This document shows positions 8,295-16,687 of a stretch of DNA of 64,000 nucleotides, in pieces. The stretch's first letter is position 1; each line of letters begins with the position of its first letter. A program made the position numbers and the translations under genes. The notes below the pieces were generated by a model that did not search any database, was not told the DNA's origin, and worked only from the letters and a program-made list of their open reading frames with translations. Source of the DNA: DATARH01 sp036489765 (lineage in GTDB: Bacteria > Pseudomonadota > Alphaproteobacteria > ATCC43930 > CGMCC-115725); contig DASXFE010000132.1 of the NCBI GenBank assembly GCA_036489765.1, forward strand, positions 62,001 through 126,000, in the 5' to 3' direction.

Positions 8295-8951
8295 TCAAAA
8301 CACGAAGGCTGGCTTGGTTGCGAACTCGGCCAGCAGTGGCGTCCCCGCATCGAAGATAGCGCGACGTGCGAGGAGTTCGCCAGTGCGCGTGACAAGCGTC
8401 GCCCGGCCGATGCCGGGGCCCGGCCGCAGCACCGCCAGCATACGCCCGCGGTCGCCCAGTTGGCCCGCGATTTCCGCTGGGATCTCGGGAATCGCTCCAC
8501 CGAAGAGAATCACATCGTACGGCGCCCGCGCGCGGTGACCCGAGGGCAGCGGCCCCTCGGCATAGCTGGCCGCGGCGATCCGCTCCTCGACGAGCCCGGC
8601 ACGGCCGAGCCGCGCCAGCTCCGCGTCGCTTTCGAGCGCCACGACGCTGCGCCCGAGCGCCGCCGCCAGGGCCGCCTCGTAACCGACCCCGGCGCCGACC
8701 ACGAGCACGGTGTCGCCGCGCCCGATCGCCGCCGCCTGGAACAGGCGCGCCGCGACCATCGGCTGCATCAAGTAGCGGCCGCCGCCCAATGGCAGGTTCT
8801 CGTCGGCATAGGCGATGCCGGCGAGGGCGGGCGGAACGAACAATTCGCGGCGGATGCGGCTGAACGCCGCAATGACCCGTTCGTCGGTTACCTTGTTCGG
8901 GCGGATCTGGCTCTCGACCATATTGGCGCGGGCCGCATCATAGACGGACAT
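8295..8951 (-). CDS. Protein-L-isoaspartate O-methyltransferase-like protein
   Basis: A 218-residue SAM-dependent methyltransferase fold related to Pcm. It shows the Pcm N-terminal pattern (MVESQIRPNKVTDERVIAAF, then RELFVP and AYADENLPLG) and a SAM motif VLVVGAGVGYEAA. In classical Pcm a TISQP segment carries a serine important for repair of isoaspartyl residues; here the equivalent reads YLMQP, so the serine is absent. The enzyme may methylate another substrate or act only as a partner of the tolC gene that follows after 7 bases. ATG 8949-8951 is chosen because it gives the family N-terminus. Confidence 0.78.
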   Translation of the reverse strand: MSVYDAARANMVESQIRPNKVTDERVIAAFSRIRRELFVPPALAGIAYADENLPLGGGRYLMQPMVAARLFQAAAIGRGDTVLVVGAGVGYEAALAAALGRSVVALESDAELARLGRAGLVEERIAAASYAEGPLPSGHRARAPYDVILFGGAIPEIPAEIAGQLGDRGRMLAVLRPGPGIGRATLVTRTGELLARRAIFDAGTPLLAEFATKPAFVF

Positions 8952-9058
8952 CGCTTCACCGGACTGGCGGCGGCAGGCAGCGCCGGCCCGGTCCCGATAC
9001 CCGAGACCACCGGCGCGGCGGCGGTTATATCGGTCCCGCCGCTCAACCACAATGATTG

Positions 9059-9556
9059 CTATGGCACGGCTGCCCGCCGCACCGGTTGGCCGGGCGGCAG
9101 CCGGGCGAGCAGCGCCGCCGCGTCGAGGCCGAGACGGGGGTGCCGCCACCCCGGCGCGAGATCGCAAAGCGGCGCCAGCACAAAGCGCCGCTCGTGCATG
9201 CGGGGGTGCGGCAAGGTGAGGCGCGGCGTGTCGAGAATGAGCCCGTCGTAATCGATGAGATCGAGATCGAGCGTCCGCGCCGCATTGCGCTCGCCGCGCA
9301 CGCGCCCGAATCGGCCCTCGACGGTCAGCAGCCAATCGAGCACGAATTCCGGCTCGCGTTCGGTCTCGACGAGCGCGACCGCGTTGGCGAACCAGGGCTG
9401 ATCCGATTCGGGAACCGGCGCCGATTCATACCAGGGCGAACATGCCACCGGGTGGAAGTGCGGCGCCGCCAGCGCATCGAGCGCGGCAAGCCCCGTATCG
9501 AGCGGCGACGCATAACCCGGCGCGGCGAGGTTGCTGCCGATCCCGACGATGATCAT
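9059..9556 (-). CDS. folK: 2-amino-4-hydroxy-6-hydroxymethyldihydropteridine pyrophosphokinase
   Basis: A 165-residue HPPK, which transfers pyrophosphate from ATP to the pterin in folate synthesis. Visible family blocks are GIGSNL at the N-terminus, SPWYESAPV, the PROSITE-like core NAARTLDLDLIDYD with the metal-binding aspartates, and PHPRMHERRFVLAPL. Start at ATG 9554-9556; a possible start nine codons upstream adds a segment not seen in the family. It is divergent from the NYN-domain gene. No folP or folB is next to it, so the pathway genes are dispersed. Confidence 0.93.
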   Translation of the reverse strand: MIIVGIGSNLAAPGYASPLDTGLAALDALAAPHFHPVACSPWYESAPVPESDQPWFANAVALVETEREPEFVLDWLLTVEGRFGRVRGERNAARTLDLDLIDYDGLILDTPRLTLPHPRMHERRFVLAPLCDLAPGWRHPRLGLDAAALLARLPPGQPVRRAAVP

Positions 9557-9655
9557 GCCTGCCAATATCCCGTCTGGGCGCATCCCGGCGCCGCGCTTGA
9601 CGGCGCGTTACACTCGGATGAAACTGCCGACATTCCTTAATCCCTGGAGCATGTG

Positions 9656-10237
9656 ATGTTAATTCATCCAGATGAGCGTATCGCGATATTCATAGATGGT
9701 GCCAATTTATATTCTGCAGCGCGCGGCCTTGCTTTCGACATCGACTACAAACGCCTGCTGGAAATGTTTCGATCGAAGGGGCGCTTGATTCGTGCATTTT
9801 ATTACACGGCGCTGATCGAGGATCAGGAGTACTCGCCGATCCGGCCGCTCGTCGATTGGCTCGACTACAACGGCTATACGATGGTGACCAAGCCGACGCG
9901 CGAGTTCACCGACGCGATGGGCCGGCGCCGGATCAAGGGCAACATGGACATCGAGCTGGCGATCGACATGCTCGAAATGGCGCAGTTCATCGATCACGCG
10001 GTGCTCTTTTCCGGCGACGGCGACTTCCGCCGGCTCGTCGAGGCCGTGCAGCGGCGCGGGGTCCGGGTCTCGGTGATCTCGACGCTGCGCTCGTCGCCGC
10101 CGATGGCCTCCGACGATCTGCGCCGTCAGGCCGACCAGTTTATCGAGCTTCAGGATCTCGCGCCGCAGATCGCCCGGGCCCACCACCCCCGCGACGAGGC
10201 GCCGCGGATGCGCGGCGAGCCGGTCGAGGTCCAGTGA
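9656..10237 (+). CDS. NYN-domain (LabA/DUF88-like) putative RNase
   Basis: A protein of about 193 residues with the PIN-like NYN fold. The acidic metal-site motifs are present: FIDGANLY near residue 13, KGNMDIELAIDM in the middle and SGDGDFRRLVE after it. NYN proteins are single-strand RNA nucleases or related regulators. The start may be ATG 9656 or GTG 9653 directly before it. The TGA overlaps the GTG start of the uracil-DNA glycosylase gene (GTGA), so the two are co-translated, an RNA/DNA-processing pair. Confidence 0.85.
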   Translation: MLIHPDERIAIFIDGANLYSAARGLAFDIDYKRLLEMFRSKGRLIRAFYYTALIEDQEYSPIRPLVDWLDYNGYTMVTKPTREFTDAMGRRRIKGNMDIELAIDMLEMAQFIDHAVLFSGDGDFRRLVEAVQRRGVRVSVISTLRSSPPMASDDLRRQADQFIELQDLAPQIARAHHPRDEAPRMRGEPVEVQ

Positions 10238-10887
10238 GCCTCGCGGCGGCCGGGCCCGAGCTGCCGGGCCCCGACTGCCCGCTCTGCCCGCGCCTCGCCG
10301 GGTTCCGCACGGCCCAGCGCTGCGCGCACCCCGACTGGCACAACGCGCCGGTGCCGCCCTTTGGCGGCGCCGACGCCGAGTTGCTGATCGTCGGCCTCGC
10401 CCCCGGCCTGCGCGGCGCCAACCGCACCGGCCGCCCGTTTACCGGCGACTATGCGGGCGACCTCCTCTACGCGACGCTTGCCAAGTTCGGCCTCGCCACC
10501 GGCACCTACGCCGCCCACAAGGGCGACAGCCTCGCCCTCGCGCGCACCCGCATCACCAACGCCGTGCGCTGCGTCCCCCCGCAAAACCGCCCCGACACCC
10601 CCGAGATCGCGGCCTGCCGCCCCTTTCTCGCCGCCGAGCTCGCGCTCCTCCCCAACCTCCGCGCCGTCGTCGCCCTCGGCTCGATCGCCCACAATGCCGT
10701 CCTTTCGGCAAAAGCCCTCCGCCGCGCCCCCTACCCCTTCGCCCACGCCGCAATCCACGAATTGCCGGACGGCCTCATCCTCGCCGACAGCTACCACTGC
10801 TCGAGGCTCAACACGAACACAGGCAAGCTGACCCCGGCGATGTTCGAGGCGGTGTTCGCGATGGTGCTGGAGAGGTTGGGAAGGTAG
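10234..10887 (+). CDS. Uracil-DNA glycosylase, type V (UdgB-like)
   Basis: A 217-residue DNA glycosylase that removes uracil, and often other deaminated bases, from DNA. An N-terminal CPLCPRL and a later cysteine suggest the Fe-S cluster ligands. Motif A reads GLAPGLRGANRTGRPFTGD, the family V form lacking the usual catalytic Asp/Asn of UNG. The C-terminal motif is SYHCSRLNTNTGKLT, where most relatives have SYHPS; the Pro-to-Cys change is notable. It begins with GTG at 10234, overlapping the stop of the NYN gene. A longer upstream frame is only the shadow of that gene. Confidence 0.85.
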   Translation: MSLAAAGPELPGPDCPLCPRLAGFRTAQRCAHPDWHNAPVPPFGGADAELLIVGLAPGLRGANRTGRPFTGDYAGDLLYATLAKFGLATGTYAAHKGDSLALARTRITNAVRCVPPQNRPDTPEIAACRPFLAAELALLPNLRAVVALGSIAHNAVLSAKALRRAPYPFAHAAIHELPDGLILADSYHCSRLNTNTGKLTPAMFEAVFAMVLERLGR

Positions 10888-10927
10888 CGTCGCCGTTGCG
10901 CACCTCGCTGCGCTCGGCCCTCGCAGC

Positions 10928-11389
10928 CTACATCCCGCTCTTCATGATCCGCGCCTTGTCGCGCTGCCAGTCCCGGTCCTTCTCGGCCTGGCGTTTGTCG
11001 GCTTTGCGTTTGCCGCGGGCGAGGCCGAGTTGGACCTTGGCGCGGCCGCGGTCGTTGAAATAGATCGAGAGGGGCACGATCGTGACGCCCTCGCGCTTGA
11101 TCGCACCGAGCAGCTTGTCCATCTCCTTGCGGTGGAGCAGCAGCTTCCGCTTGCGGCGTGGCTCATGGTTGAAATGCGCCGACGAGCCGTATTCGGGGAT
11201 GTTGGCATTGACGAGGAAGAGCTCGCCGCCCGTCTCGTCGGCATAGCTCTCGGCGATGCTGGCCTGCCCGGTGCGCAGCACCTTGACCTCGGTGCCGTGC
11301 AGCACCAGCCCGGCCTCGAGCGTGTCGGTGATCAGGTAGTCGAAGCGGGCGCGGCGGTTTTGCGCAACGTGGCGATCGGCGGCCCGCAT
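10928..11389 (-). CDS. smpB: SsrA-binding protein SmpB
   Basis: A 153-residue SmpB, the partner of tmRNA in rescue of stalled ribosomes. It has VAQNRRARFDY, the GLVLHGTEVKVLR strand, ANIPEYGSSAHFNHEPRRKRKLLLH and the basic tail with GLARGKRKADKR and DWQRDKARIMK. It lies 27 bases downstream of dapA on the same strand. tmRNA itself is not in the window as far as I can see. Confidence 0.96.
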   Translation of the reverse strand: MRAADRHVAQNRRARFDYLITDTLEAGLVLHGTEVKVLRTGQASIAESYADETGGELFLVNANIPEYGSSAHFNHEPRRKRKLLLHRKEMDKLLGAIKREGVTIVPLSIYFNDRGRAKVQLGLARGKRKADKRQAEKDRDWQRDKARIMKSGM

Positions 11390-11416
11390 CGCGGCTCCCT
11401 GACCCCTGAAACCAGC

Positions 11417-12301
11417 CTAGTTGACCAGCCCGGCCCCGCGCATCGCGTCGCGCACCTTGCCCTGCGTCTCCGGCGTCGTCTGCCACAGCGGCAGGCGCAC
11501 GTCCGGGCTGCAGCGGCCGAGCAGCGAGGCGGCGTATTTGACCGGCGCCGGGCTCGTCTCGACAAAGAGCGCTTCATGGAGGGGGATCAGCCGCTCGTTG
11601 ATCGTGCGCACGGTCGCGACATCGCCCTTCTGCCACGCCTCGTGCATCTCAGAGCAGAGCCGCGGCGCGACATTCGCGGTCACGGAAATAACGCCGTCGC
11701 CGCCCTGCGCCAGATAGGCGACCGCGGTGCCGTCCTCGCCCGACAAGAGCGAGAAGTCGTTGCCGATCTCCACCCGCATCTTGAGCGGCCGGGTCAGATC
11801 GTTGGTCGCGTCCTTGACCCCGATAATTCGCGGCAATTTGGCGAGCCGCGCCATCGTCGCGTTCGACATGTCGACCGAGCTGCGGCCCGGGATGTTGTAG
11901 ATCACGATCGGCAGGTCGACCGCGTCGTGCACGGCCTTGAAGTGCTGGTAGAGCCCTTCCTGGGTCGGCTTGTTGTAATAGGGGCAGACGACGAGCGCGG
12001 CGTCGGCGCCGGCCACCTTCGCGACCTTCGTCGCGTGGATCGTGTGCTGGGTCGAGTTGAAGCCGGTGCCCGGGATGACCGGCGCGCGCCCCTTCGCGAC
12101 CTCGACGGTGAGCTCGATGACGCGCCGCTGCTCGTCATCGTCGAGCGCCGGGCATTCGCCGGTCGTACCGATGGGCACCAGCCCGTGCGTGCCCTGGCCG
12201 ATCTGCCAGGCAACGTGCTCCTGGAACGCGGACTCGTCGACCTTACCGTCACGGAACGGGGTAATCAGCGCGACGAAAGACCCTTTGAACATCGCAGACA
12301 T
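11417..12301 (-). CDS. dapA: 4-hydroxy-tetrahydrodipicolinate synthase
   Basis: A 294-residue DapA, which condenses pyruvate with aspartate semialdehyde on the way to lysine and diaminopimelate. The TIM barrel shows LITPF near the start, GTTGE, the catalytic tyrosine in VIYNIPGR and the Schiff-base lysine in IIGVKDATND. A GGAGGA site lies 7 bases before ATG 12299-12301 and decides that start over the next ATG three codons in. The gene feeds cell-wall precursor supply; the divergent neighbour is a murein transglycosylase. Confidence 0.95.
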   Translation of the reverse strand: MSAMFKGSFVALITPFRDGKVDESAFQEHVAWQIGQGTHGLVPIGTTGECPALDDDEQRRVIELTVEVAKGRAPVIPGTGFNSTQHTIHATKVAKVAGADAALVVCPYYNKPTQEGLYQHFKAVHDAVDLPIVIYNIPGRSSVDMSNATMARLAKLPRIIGVKDATNDLTRPLKMRVEIGNDFSLLSGEDGTAVAYLAQGGDGVISVTANVAPRLCSEMHEAWQKGDVATVRTINERLIPLHEALFVETSPAPVKYAASLLGRCSPDVRLPLWQTTPETQGKVRDAMRGAGLVN

Positions 12302-12452
12302 CGATTCCTCCGACCGGGGGTAAGGGTTTACGATAATCCGGCCGGGTTTTCCCTTCAACTCCGCGATTTGCGGGGCTCGGCTTGCCCCGCCCGCCGAAAA
12401 TCCATAAACACTCTGCTCACACTCATCGTCAACATTTGCAAGGCGCCGATCA

Positions 12453-14414
12453 TTGCTCCGATTCTTACGAATATTCGCATTTTCTTTTGCGATCTTTATG
12501 TTGCCGCTGTCCGCTTCTTACGCGCAGGAGCTGGCCGGGCCCGATCTCAGCTTCGGCACGGCGGCGATTGTCGCGGCCCAGCGGGGCGATTGGGTTCAGG
12601 CCTATGCGCAGGCGGGGCAAAGCAAGGACCCGCTGCCGTCGAAGATCGTGCGCTGGCTCGACTACACCCGCAACCTCGCGGCCGGCCGCTTTGCCGAGAT
12701 TTCCGATTTCATCGCCCATAATCCGGACTGGCCGTACCAGAAGACGCTGCAGCGCCACGCCGAGGCCGCGCTCGTCGCCGAAACCGACGACACCGCCGCC
12801 AACTGGTTCAAGGCGCACCCGCCGATCAGCGCCGTCGGCAAGGTTCGCCAGGCCGAGCTGATGATCAAGGCCGGCAAGACCGACGACGGCACCAGCCTGT
12901 TGCGCACGACCTGGGTCCAGGACGATTTTCTGCCCGCGGACGAGCGCAATTTCATGGCGCATTACAGCGCCTCGATGCGGCCCGAGGACAACGAGCAGCG
13001 TCTCGACCGGCTGCTCTGGGACGGCAACACCGATGCCGCGCGCCGGATGCTGCCGCTCGTCCCGTCCGACTACCGGGCGCTCGCCGAGGCCCGCCTCGCT
13101 CTCGCTTCGGGCGCCAAGGACGTCGCCGCAACCGTCGCCAAGGTGCCGACCTCGCTGCAGACCAATGCCGGCTTCCTCTTCGACGAGGTGCGCTGGCGCC
13201 GCAAGCAGAACATGTATGACGAGGCCGGGCAGATGCTGCTGGCCCATCCCGACAACCCGCAGCGGCCGCTTGCCTGGTGGGGCGAGCGCCAGATCGTCGC
13301 CCGCCAGCTCCTCGCCGCCGGCAAATCCGACATCGCCTTCAAGATCGTCGAGCAGCACGGTCTCACCGACGGCAGCGCCTATTCCGACGCCGAGTTCCTC
13401 GCCGGGTACATCGCGCTGCGCTATCTGAAAAGGCCGGATGCGGCGTTCGACCATTTCGCGCACATCCTCGCCCGGGTCGACCAGCCCTACGCCAAGTCGC
13501 GCGCCGCCTACTGGAGCGGCCGCGCGGCCGAGGCCGAGAACAAGCACGACCTCGCGATCAAGTGGTATGCCGCCGGGGCCGAAAACATGGCGACGTTCTA
13601 CGGCCAGCTCTCGGCGCATCAACTGGGCGAAGACGCACCGCCGCATCCGGTGCCCGAGCCGAAACCCACCGCCGACGCTCAGGCCACCTTCGACAAGATC
13701 GAGACCCTCCGCGCCGCCGCGCTCTTCGCCGCAGCCGGCGACCGCGAGGACACCCGCATCTTTGTCGCTCACCTCGCCGAGACCGTAAAGGACCGGATGG
13801 ATTTCGCGATGCTCGCCGCCTTTGCCGAGAGCCATGGGCGGATCGACCTCGCGATCACCGTCGCCCGCCACGCGATGGATGCCGGCGTACCGTTGATGGT
13901 CCACGGCTATCCGATCACGCCGCTGCCTCCCGGCGGTACGGTCGAGTCGCCGCTGATCTATGCGATCGTACGTCAGGAAAGCGCCTTCGATCAGTACGCG
14001 ACGAGCCGTGTCGGCGCGCGCGGGCTGATGCAGCTGATGCCGGCGACGGCGCAGACGATCGCGCGGAAGATGCAGGTCGGCTATTCGCTGCCGCAGCTCA
14101 CCAATGACGGCGCCTACAACATCACGCTCGGTCGCAACTATCTTGAGGGGTTGCTGAACGATTTCGGCGGGTCCTACGCGCTCGCCATCGCCGGCTACAA
14201 TGCCGGGCCCGGCCGCGTCCGCCAATGGCTTGGGGAATATGGCGACCCGCGCGGTCATGATGTCGACATGGTCGACTGGATCGAGACGATCCCGTTCACC
14301 GAGACGCGCATCTACGTCCAGCGCGTCCTCGAAAATCTTCAAGTCTATCGCGGCCAAAGCAGCGGCACCGCCAACGCCAACGCCTTCTCGCTCGTCAGCG
14401 ATCTGGCGCGGTAA
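12453..14414 (+). CDS. slt: Soluble lytic murein transglycosylase (Slt70-like)
   Basis: A 653-residue periplasmic enzyme that cleaves the MurNAc-GlcNAc bond of peptidoglycan with formation of 1,6-anhydroMurNAc. It has a signal peptide (FLRIFAFSFAIFMLPLSASYA), a long alpha-helical superhelix of TPR-like repeats, and a C-terminal SLT domain with the catalytic glutamate in IVRQESAFD, then RGLMQLMPATAQ and IAGYNAGPGRV. The frame is open only from 12408 and has no ATG before 12498; a TTG at 12453 is the only start that keeps the whole signal peptide. TTG initiation is therefore likely. Confidence 0.92.
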   Translation: MLRFLRIFAFSFAIFMLPLSASYAQELAGPDLSFGTAAIVAAQRGDWVQAYAQAGQSKDPLPSKIVRWLDYTRNLAAGRFAEISDFIAHNPDWPYQKTLQRHAEAALVAETDDTAANWFKAHPPISAVGKVRQAELMIKAGKTDDGTSLLRTTWVQDDFLPADERNFMAHYSASMRPEDNEQRLDRLLWDGNTDAARRMLPLVPSDYRALAEARLALASGAKDVAATVAKVPTSLQTNAGFLFDEVRWRRKQNMYDEAGQMLLAHPDNPQRPLAWWGERQIVARQLLAAGKSDIAFKIVEQHGLTDGSAYSDAEFLAGYIALRYLKRPDAAFDHFAHILARVDQPYAKSRAAYWSGRAAEAENKHDLAIKWYAAGAENMATFYGQLSAHQLGEDAPPHPVPEPKPTADAQATFDKIETLRAAALFAAAGDREDTRIFVAHLAETVKDRMDFAMLAAFAESHGRIDLAITVARHAMDAGVPLMVHGYPITPLPPGGTVESPLIYAIVRQESAFDQYATSRVGARGLMQLMPATAQTIARKMQVGYSLPQLTNDGAYNITLGRNYLEGLLNDFGGSYALAIAGYNAGPGRVRQWLGEYGDPRGHDVDMVDWIETIPFTETRIYVQRVLENLQVYRGQSSGTANANAFSLVSDLAR

Positions 14415-14426
14415 CTCTTTGCGCTG

Positions 14427-14521
14427 TCGTTGCGAGGAGCCGCAGCAACTGGGCGATCCCGGGCTTCAGGAGGCTACCCCGCCCCGAGATCGCTTGATCC
14501 CTGCGCTCCTCGCAATGACGT
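14427..14521. repeat. Inverted-repeat intergenic element, family C copy 1
   Basis: The ends GTCGTTGCGAGGAGC (14427-14441) and GCTCCTCGCAATGACG (14506-14521) are inverted complements with one mismatch. The element lies between the convergent transglycosylase and DUF3309 genes. Another copy is at 39771-39870, and a half-copy (CTCCTCGCAATGAC) is at about 25237-25250. Confidence 0.8.
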
Positions 14522-14525
14522 TCAG

Positions 14526-14681
14526 CTACACGTGTCCGTAGCCGAATACCAGATAGACGATCAGCACGATCAGCAGGATGCCGCCGATCCCCATGCCGCC
14601 GCCGTACCCATAGCGGGAATAGCCCCAACCACCGCCGCCAAACAGCAGCAAGATCAGGATAATCAACAGGATAAGGCCCAT
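14526..14681 (-). CDS. DUF3309-type small membrane protein
   Basis: A 51-residue protein: a hydrophobic helix (GLILLIILILLLFGGGG), a Gly/Tyr-rich turn with GWGYSRYGYGGG, and a second hydrophobic helix ending FGYGHV. This hairpin of two membrane segments matches the DUF3309 family of alphaproteobacteria, of unknown function. ATG 14679-14681 starts the first helix directly; an upstream in-frame ATG adds an arginine-rich, unlikely extension. Confidence 0.7.
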   Translation of the reverse strand: MGLILLIILILLLFGGGGWGYSRYGYGGGMGIGGILLIVLIVYLVFGYGHV

Positions 14682-14832
14682 TTTCTGCCTTTCTCGTCGA
14701 AGTTCTCGGCGGAAGCCGATCCTCGGCGGTTGCATCGATCTGGTCTGGTAAACCACCGACGCGCTCAGGCGTTCCCAAAAAGCGAATGACTTTCCGCGGG
14801 ATCAAACCCGCAACGCACGGCGTTTCGCCGGC

Positions 14833-15012
14833 ATGAAAAATTTTGCCATCAGCGCCGCAGGCCCGAACCCGACGCCCCCGCCAGGTCAACCGCCCGCGCC
14901 CCCGCCCGACCCGAACCTGCCGCCGCCGATCAAGGAGCCGCCGTCTCCGATCCCGACGCCCCGTCCCGACGACCGGCCGATCCCGATCGACGATCCGCCG
15001 CCCGTACAGTAG
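14833..15012 (+). CDS. Proline-rich small protein, unknown function
   Basis: A 59-residue reading frame from ATG 14833 to TAG 15010-15012. After a short start (MKNFAISAAGPNP) it is almost all proline, aspartate and charged residues, with PPP clusters and DDRPIPIDDPPP at the end. Such peptides are usually disordered. There is no strong ribosome site and GC-rich DNA can give proline-rich frames by chance, so this is tentative. It ends 11 bases from the stop of the convergent M23 peptidase gene. Confidence 0.4.
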   Translation: MKNFAISAAGPNPTPPPGQPPAPPPDPNLPPPIKEPPSPIPTPRPDDRPIPIDDPPPVQ

Positions 15013-15023
15013 ACGCGGTTTTG

Positions 15024-16277
15024 CTACCGCGTGGCGGAGACGGGGAGGATGTGGCCGATCTGGAGGAACTTGGCCGGATTCTGTGGCTCGTCGTTGACCA
15101 GCACCTCGTAGTGGCAGTGAGGGCCGGTGGCGCGGCCGGTGCTGCCGACATAGCCGATCTGCTGATGCGCGGCGACGTGCTGGCCGACCGACACCGTGTA
15201 CTGGTGCATGTGGGCGTAGCGCGTGGTGATGCCGTGGCCGTGGTCGATCTCGACGATCTTGCCATAGTCTCCGCGCCACCCGGCATAGGTCACGACGCCT
15301 GGCGCGGTCGCATAAATCTTGGAATCATAGGGGGCGTCGAGGTCGAGCCCCGTATGGAACGACTCGCGGCCGTTGATCGGGTCTTCGCGGGCGCCGAATG
15401 GGCTGCCGACCGTAAATTCGGACAGCGGCGCCGTCACCGGCAGCGCCTTCATCATCGTACGGATCGCCGCGAACTTTTCCGGGGTCAGCGTTGGTTCCGG
15501 GATCGCTTTGCCCTTCGGGATCGGCACGAACGGGCCGCCCTCTCCACGGCTGACGCCGAATTGCGAGAAAAGCCGTTTGACGTCGACACCGGCCGAGGCC
15601 AACTCTCGCTCGACCTGACCGACCGCGGTCGCGGCGCCCTTCGGCACCGCGGCGGCCTCGGCTTTCGGCCCCGGCCGCGCTTGCGCCGCGGCGGCGGCTG
15701 GGCCGGCGGCCGGGGCCTCTCGCATCGAATTCTTCTGCTCGAGCGCGGCGAGTTGGGCCTTTAGCGCATCACGCTCGGCTTCGAGCTGCTGCACCCGCCG
15801 AGCGTCGGCTTCCGCCTTGCTCAGCCGCGCCAACAGCGTCGCTCGCTCCTTCTGCGCCTGATCGAGCGCGTGGCCAAGCTGCGCGGGAGTGGCACCCTTG
15901 GGTAGCGGGGACGACACCCCCGGCGCGGGCGCCGCATTGTGCTCGGCCTCGAGCTTTTGCTGGGCGGCCGACAGCGCCGCGACCCGCCCGTTGATCGCGC
16001 CGAGTTCGTCGCGCACCTTGCCCAGTTCGTCCTGCAGGGCGGCGTTCGCGGTCTCCGCATGGATTGCGGCGACGCGCTCGTTGGCGGCGATGCCGGCGTA
16101 ATGGAGATATCCGGCGATACCGGCGGCGACCGCGACAACACCAGCGGCGAACACGCCGCTCGATGTCACCAGACGGCGACGACCCCGCAACAATCCTGTC
16201 GCACGAGTTGCGAGGTGGGCCGCGAATTCTGTGTCGGGGCGCTTCAAGCTGCCCCAGCGCGGATTGTCGGTGGTCAT
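15024..16277 (-). CDS. Membrane-anchored M23 (LytM) peptidoglycan peptidase with coiled coil
   Basis: A 417-residue protein. A single membrane segment near residues 40-60 (SSGVFAAGVVAVAAGIAGYLHYAG) is followed by a periplasmic coiled coil, rich in Ala/Glu/Gln, to about residue 180, a low-complexity Ala/Pro linker, and a C-terminal M23 domain. The zinc and catalytic residues are intact (SFHTGLDLDAP; YAHMHQYTV; GPHCHYEV). Related proteins cut peptide cross-links or activate amidases in cell division and growth. ATG 16275-16277 follows a GGGGGGA site; an in-frame upstream ATG is not supported. Confidence 0.9.
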   Translation of the reverse strand: MTTDNPRWGSLKRPDTEFAAHLATRATGLLRGRRRLVTSSGVFAAGVVAVAAGIAGYLHYAGIAANERVAAIHAETANAALQDELGKVRDELGAINGRVAALSAAQQKLEAEHNAAPAPGVSSPLPKGATPAQLGHALDQAQKERATLLARLSKAEADARRVQQLEAERDALKAQLAALEQKNSMREAPAAGPAAAAAQARPGPKAEAAAVPKGAATAVGQVERELASAGVDVKRLFSQFGVSRGEGGPFVPIPKGKAIPEPTLTPEKFAAIRTMMKALPVTAPLSEFTVGSPFGAREDPINGRESFHTGLDLDAPYDSKIYATAPGVVTYAGWRGDYGKIVEIDHGHGITTRYAHMHQYTVSVGQHVAAHQQIGYVGSTGRATGPHCHYEVLVNDEPQNPAKFLQIGHILPVSATR

Positions 16278-16687
16278 GTCCCCCCGCGGATTCGGGCCCG
16301 CCTGTGCCCGGCCGAGCCGGAACACAGACTGGACCGCCCCTCAACGCCCCAACGCGCCGTAAACTCGGGTGCAATGTCCCTTAAGTCGCCAGGACCGTAG
16401 CGGAGCCGTCCAGGCCTTGCAACAAGAATGTTACGGATTGTTACAGCGGCATGGATAAAGCCGCTCTTGCGGTTGTTGCAAAGAAAACAATACCGAATTC
16501 ACCACAGTTATTGTCGAGCATTGAAGAGTCACCCAATCGCCATGATTGCGGTGAATTTCAATCTGTGGGGATTATTAGGAGCAGCTTTGTTGTCACAAGA
16601 CGATCGCCGGCCGTGTGCGATCTTTCGGTTGCGGGGCCGACCTATCGATGATCGGCAGCAATGCAACACCTGAATGTTGCATAAACG
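16278..16687. other. Intergenic stretch, lower GC, no gene recognised
   Basis: About 410 bases between the stop of the ABC exporter and the start of the M23 peptidase, both on the minus strand. GC is clearly lower than in the flanking genes, especially at 16420-16620. Short frames on the plus strand show no known features. A small hairpin GCAACA-CCTGAA-TGTTGC lies near 16664-16681, just downstream of the ABC gene, without a T-run. The promoter of the peptidase gene presumably lies here. Confidence 0.6.

Noticed and set aside
4100..8359. A 1419-codon open frame on the plus strand across valS and tolC
   Set aside because: It runs antisense to two certain genes, is His/Arg/Asp-rich with no motif, and is the usual by-product of GC-rich codon third positions.
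16428..16673. 81-codon plus-strand frame in the low-GC gap
   Set aside because: No ribosome site, no family likeness, and an overlapping second frame of similar length.
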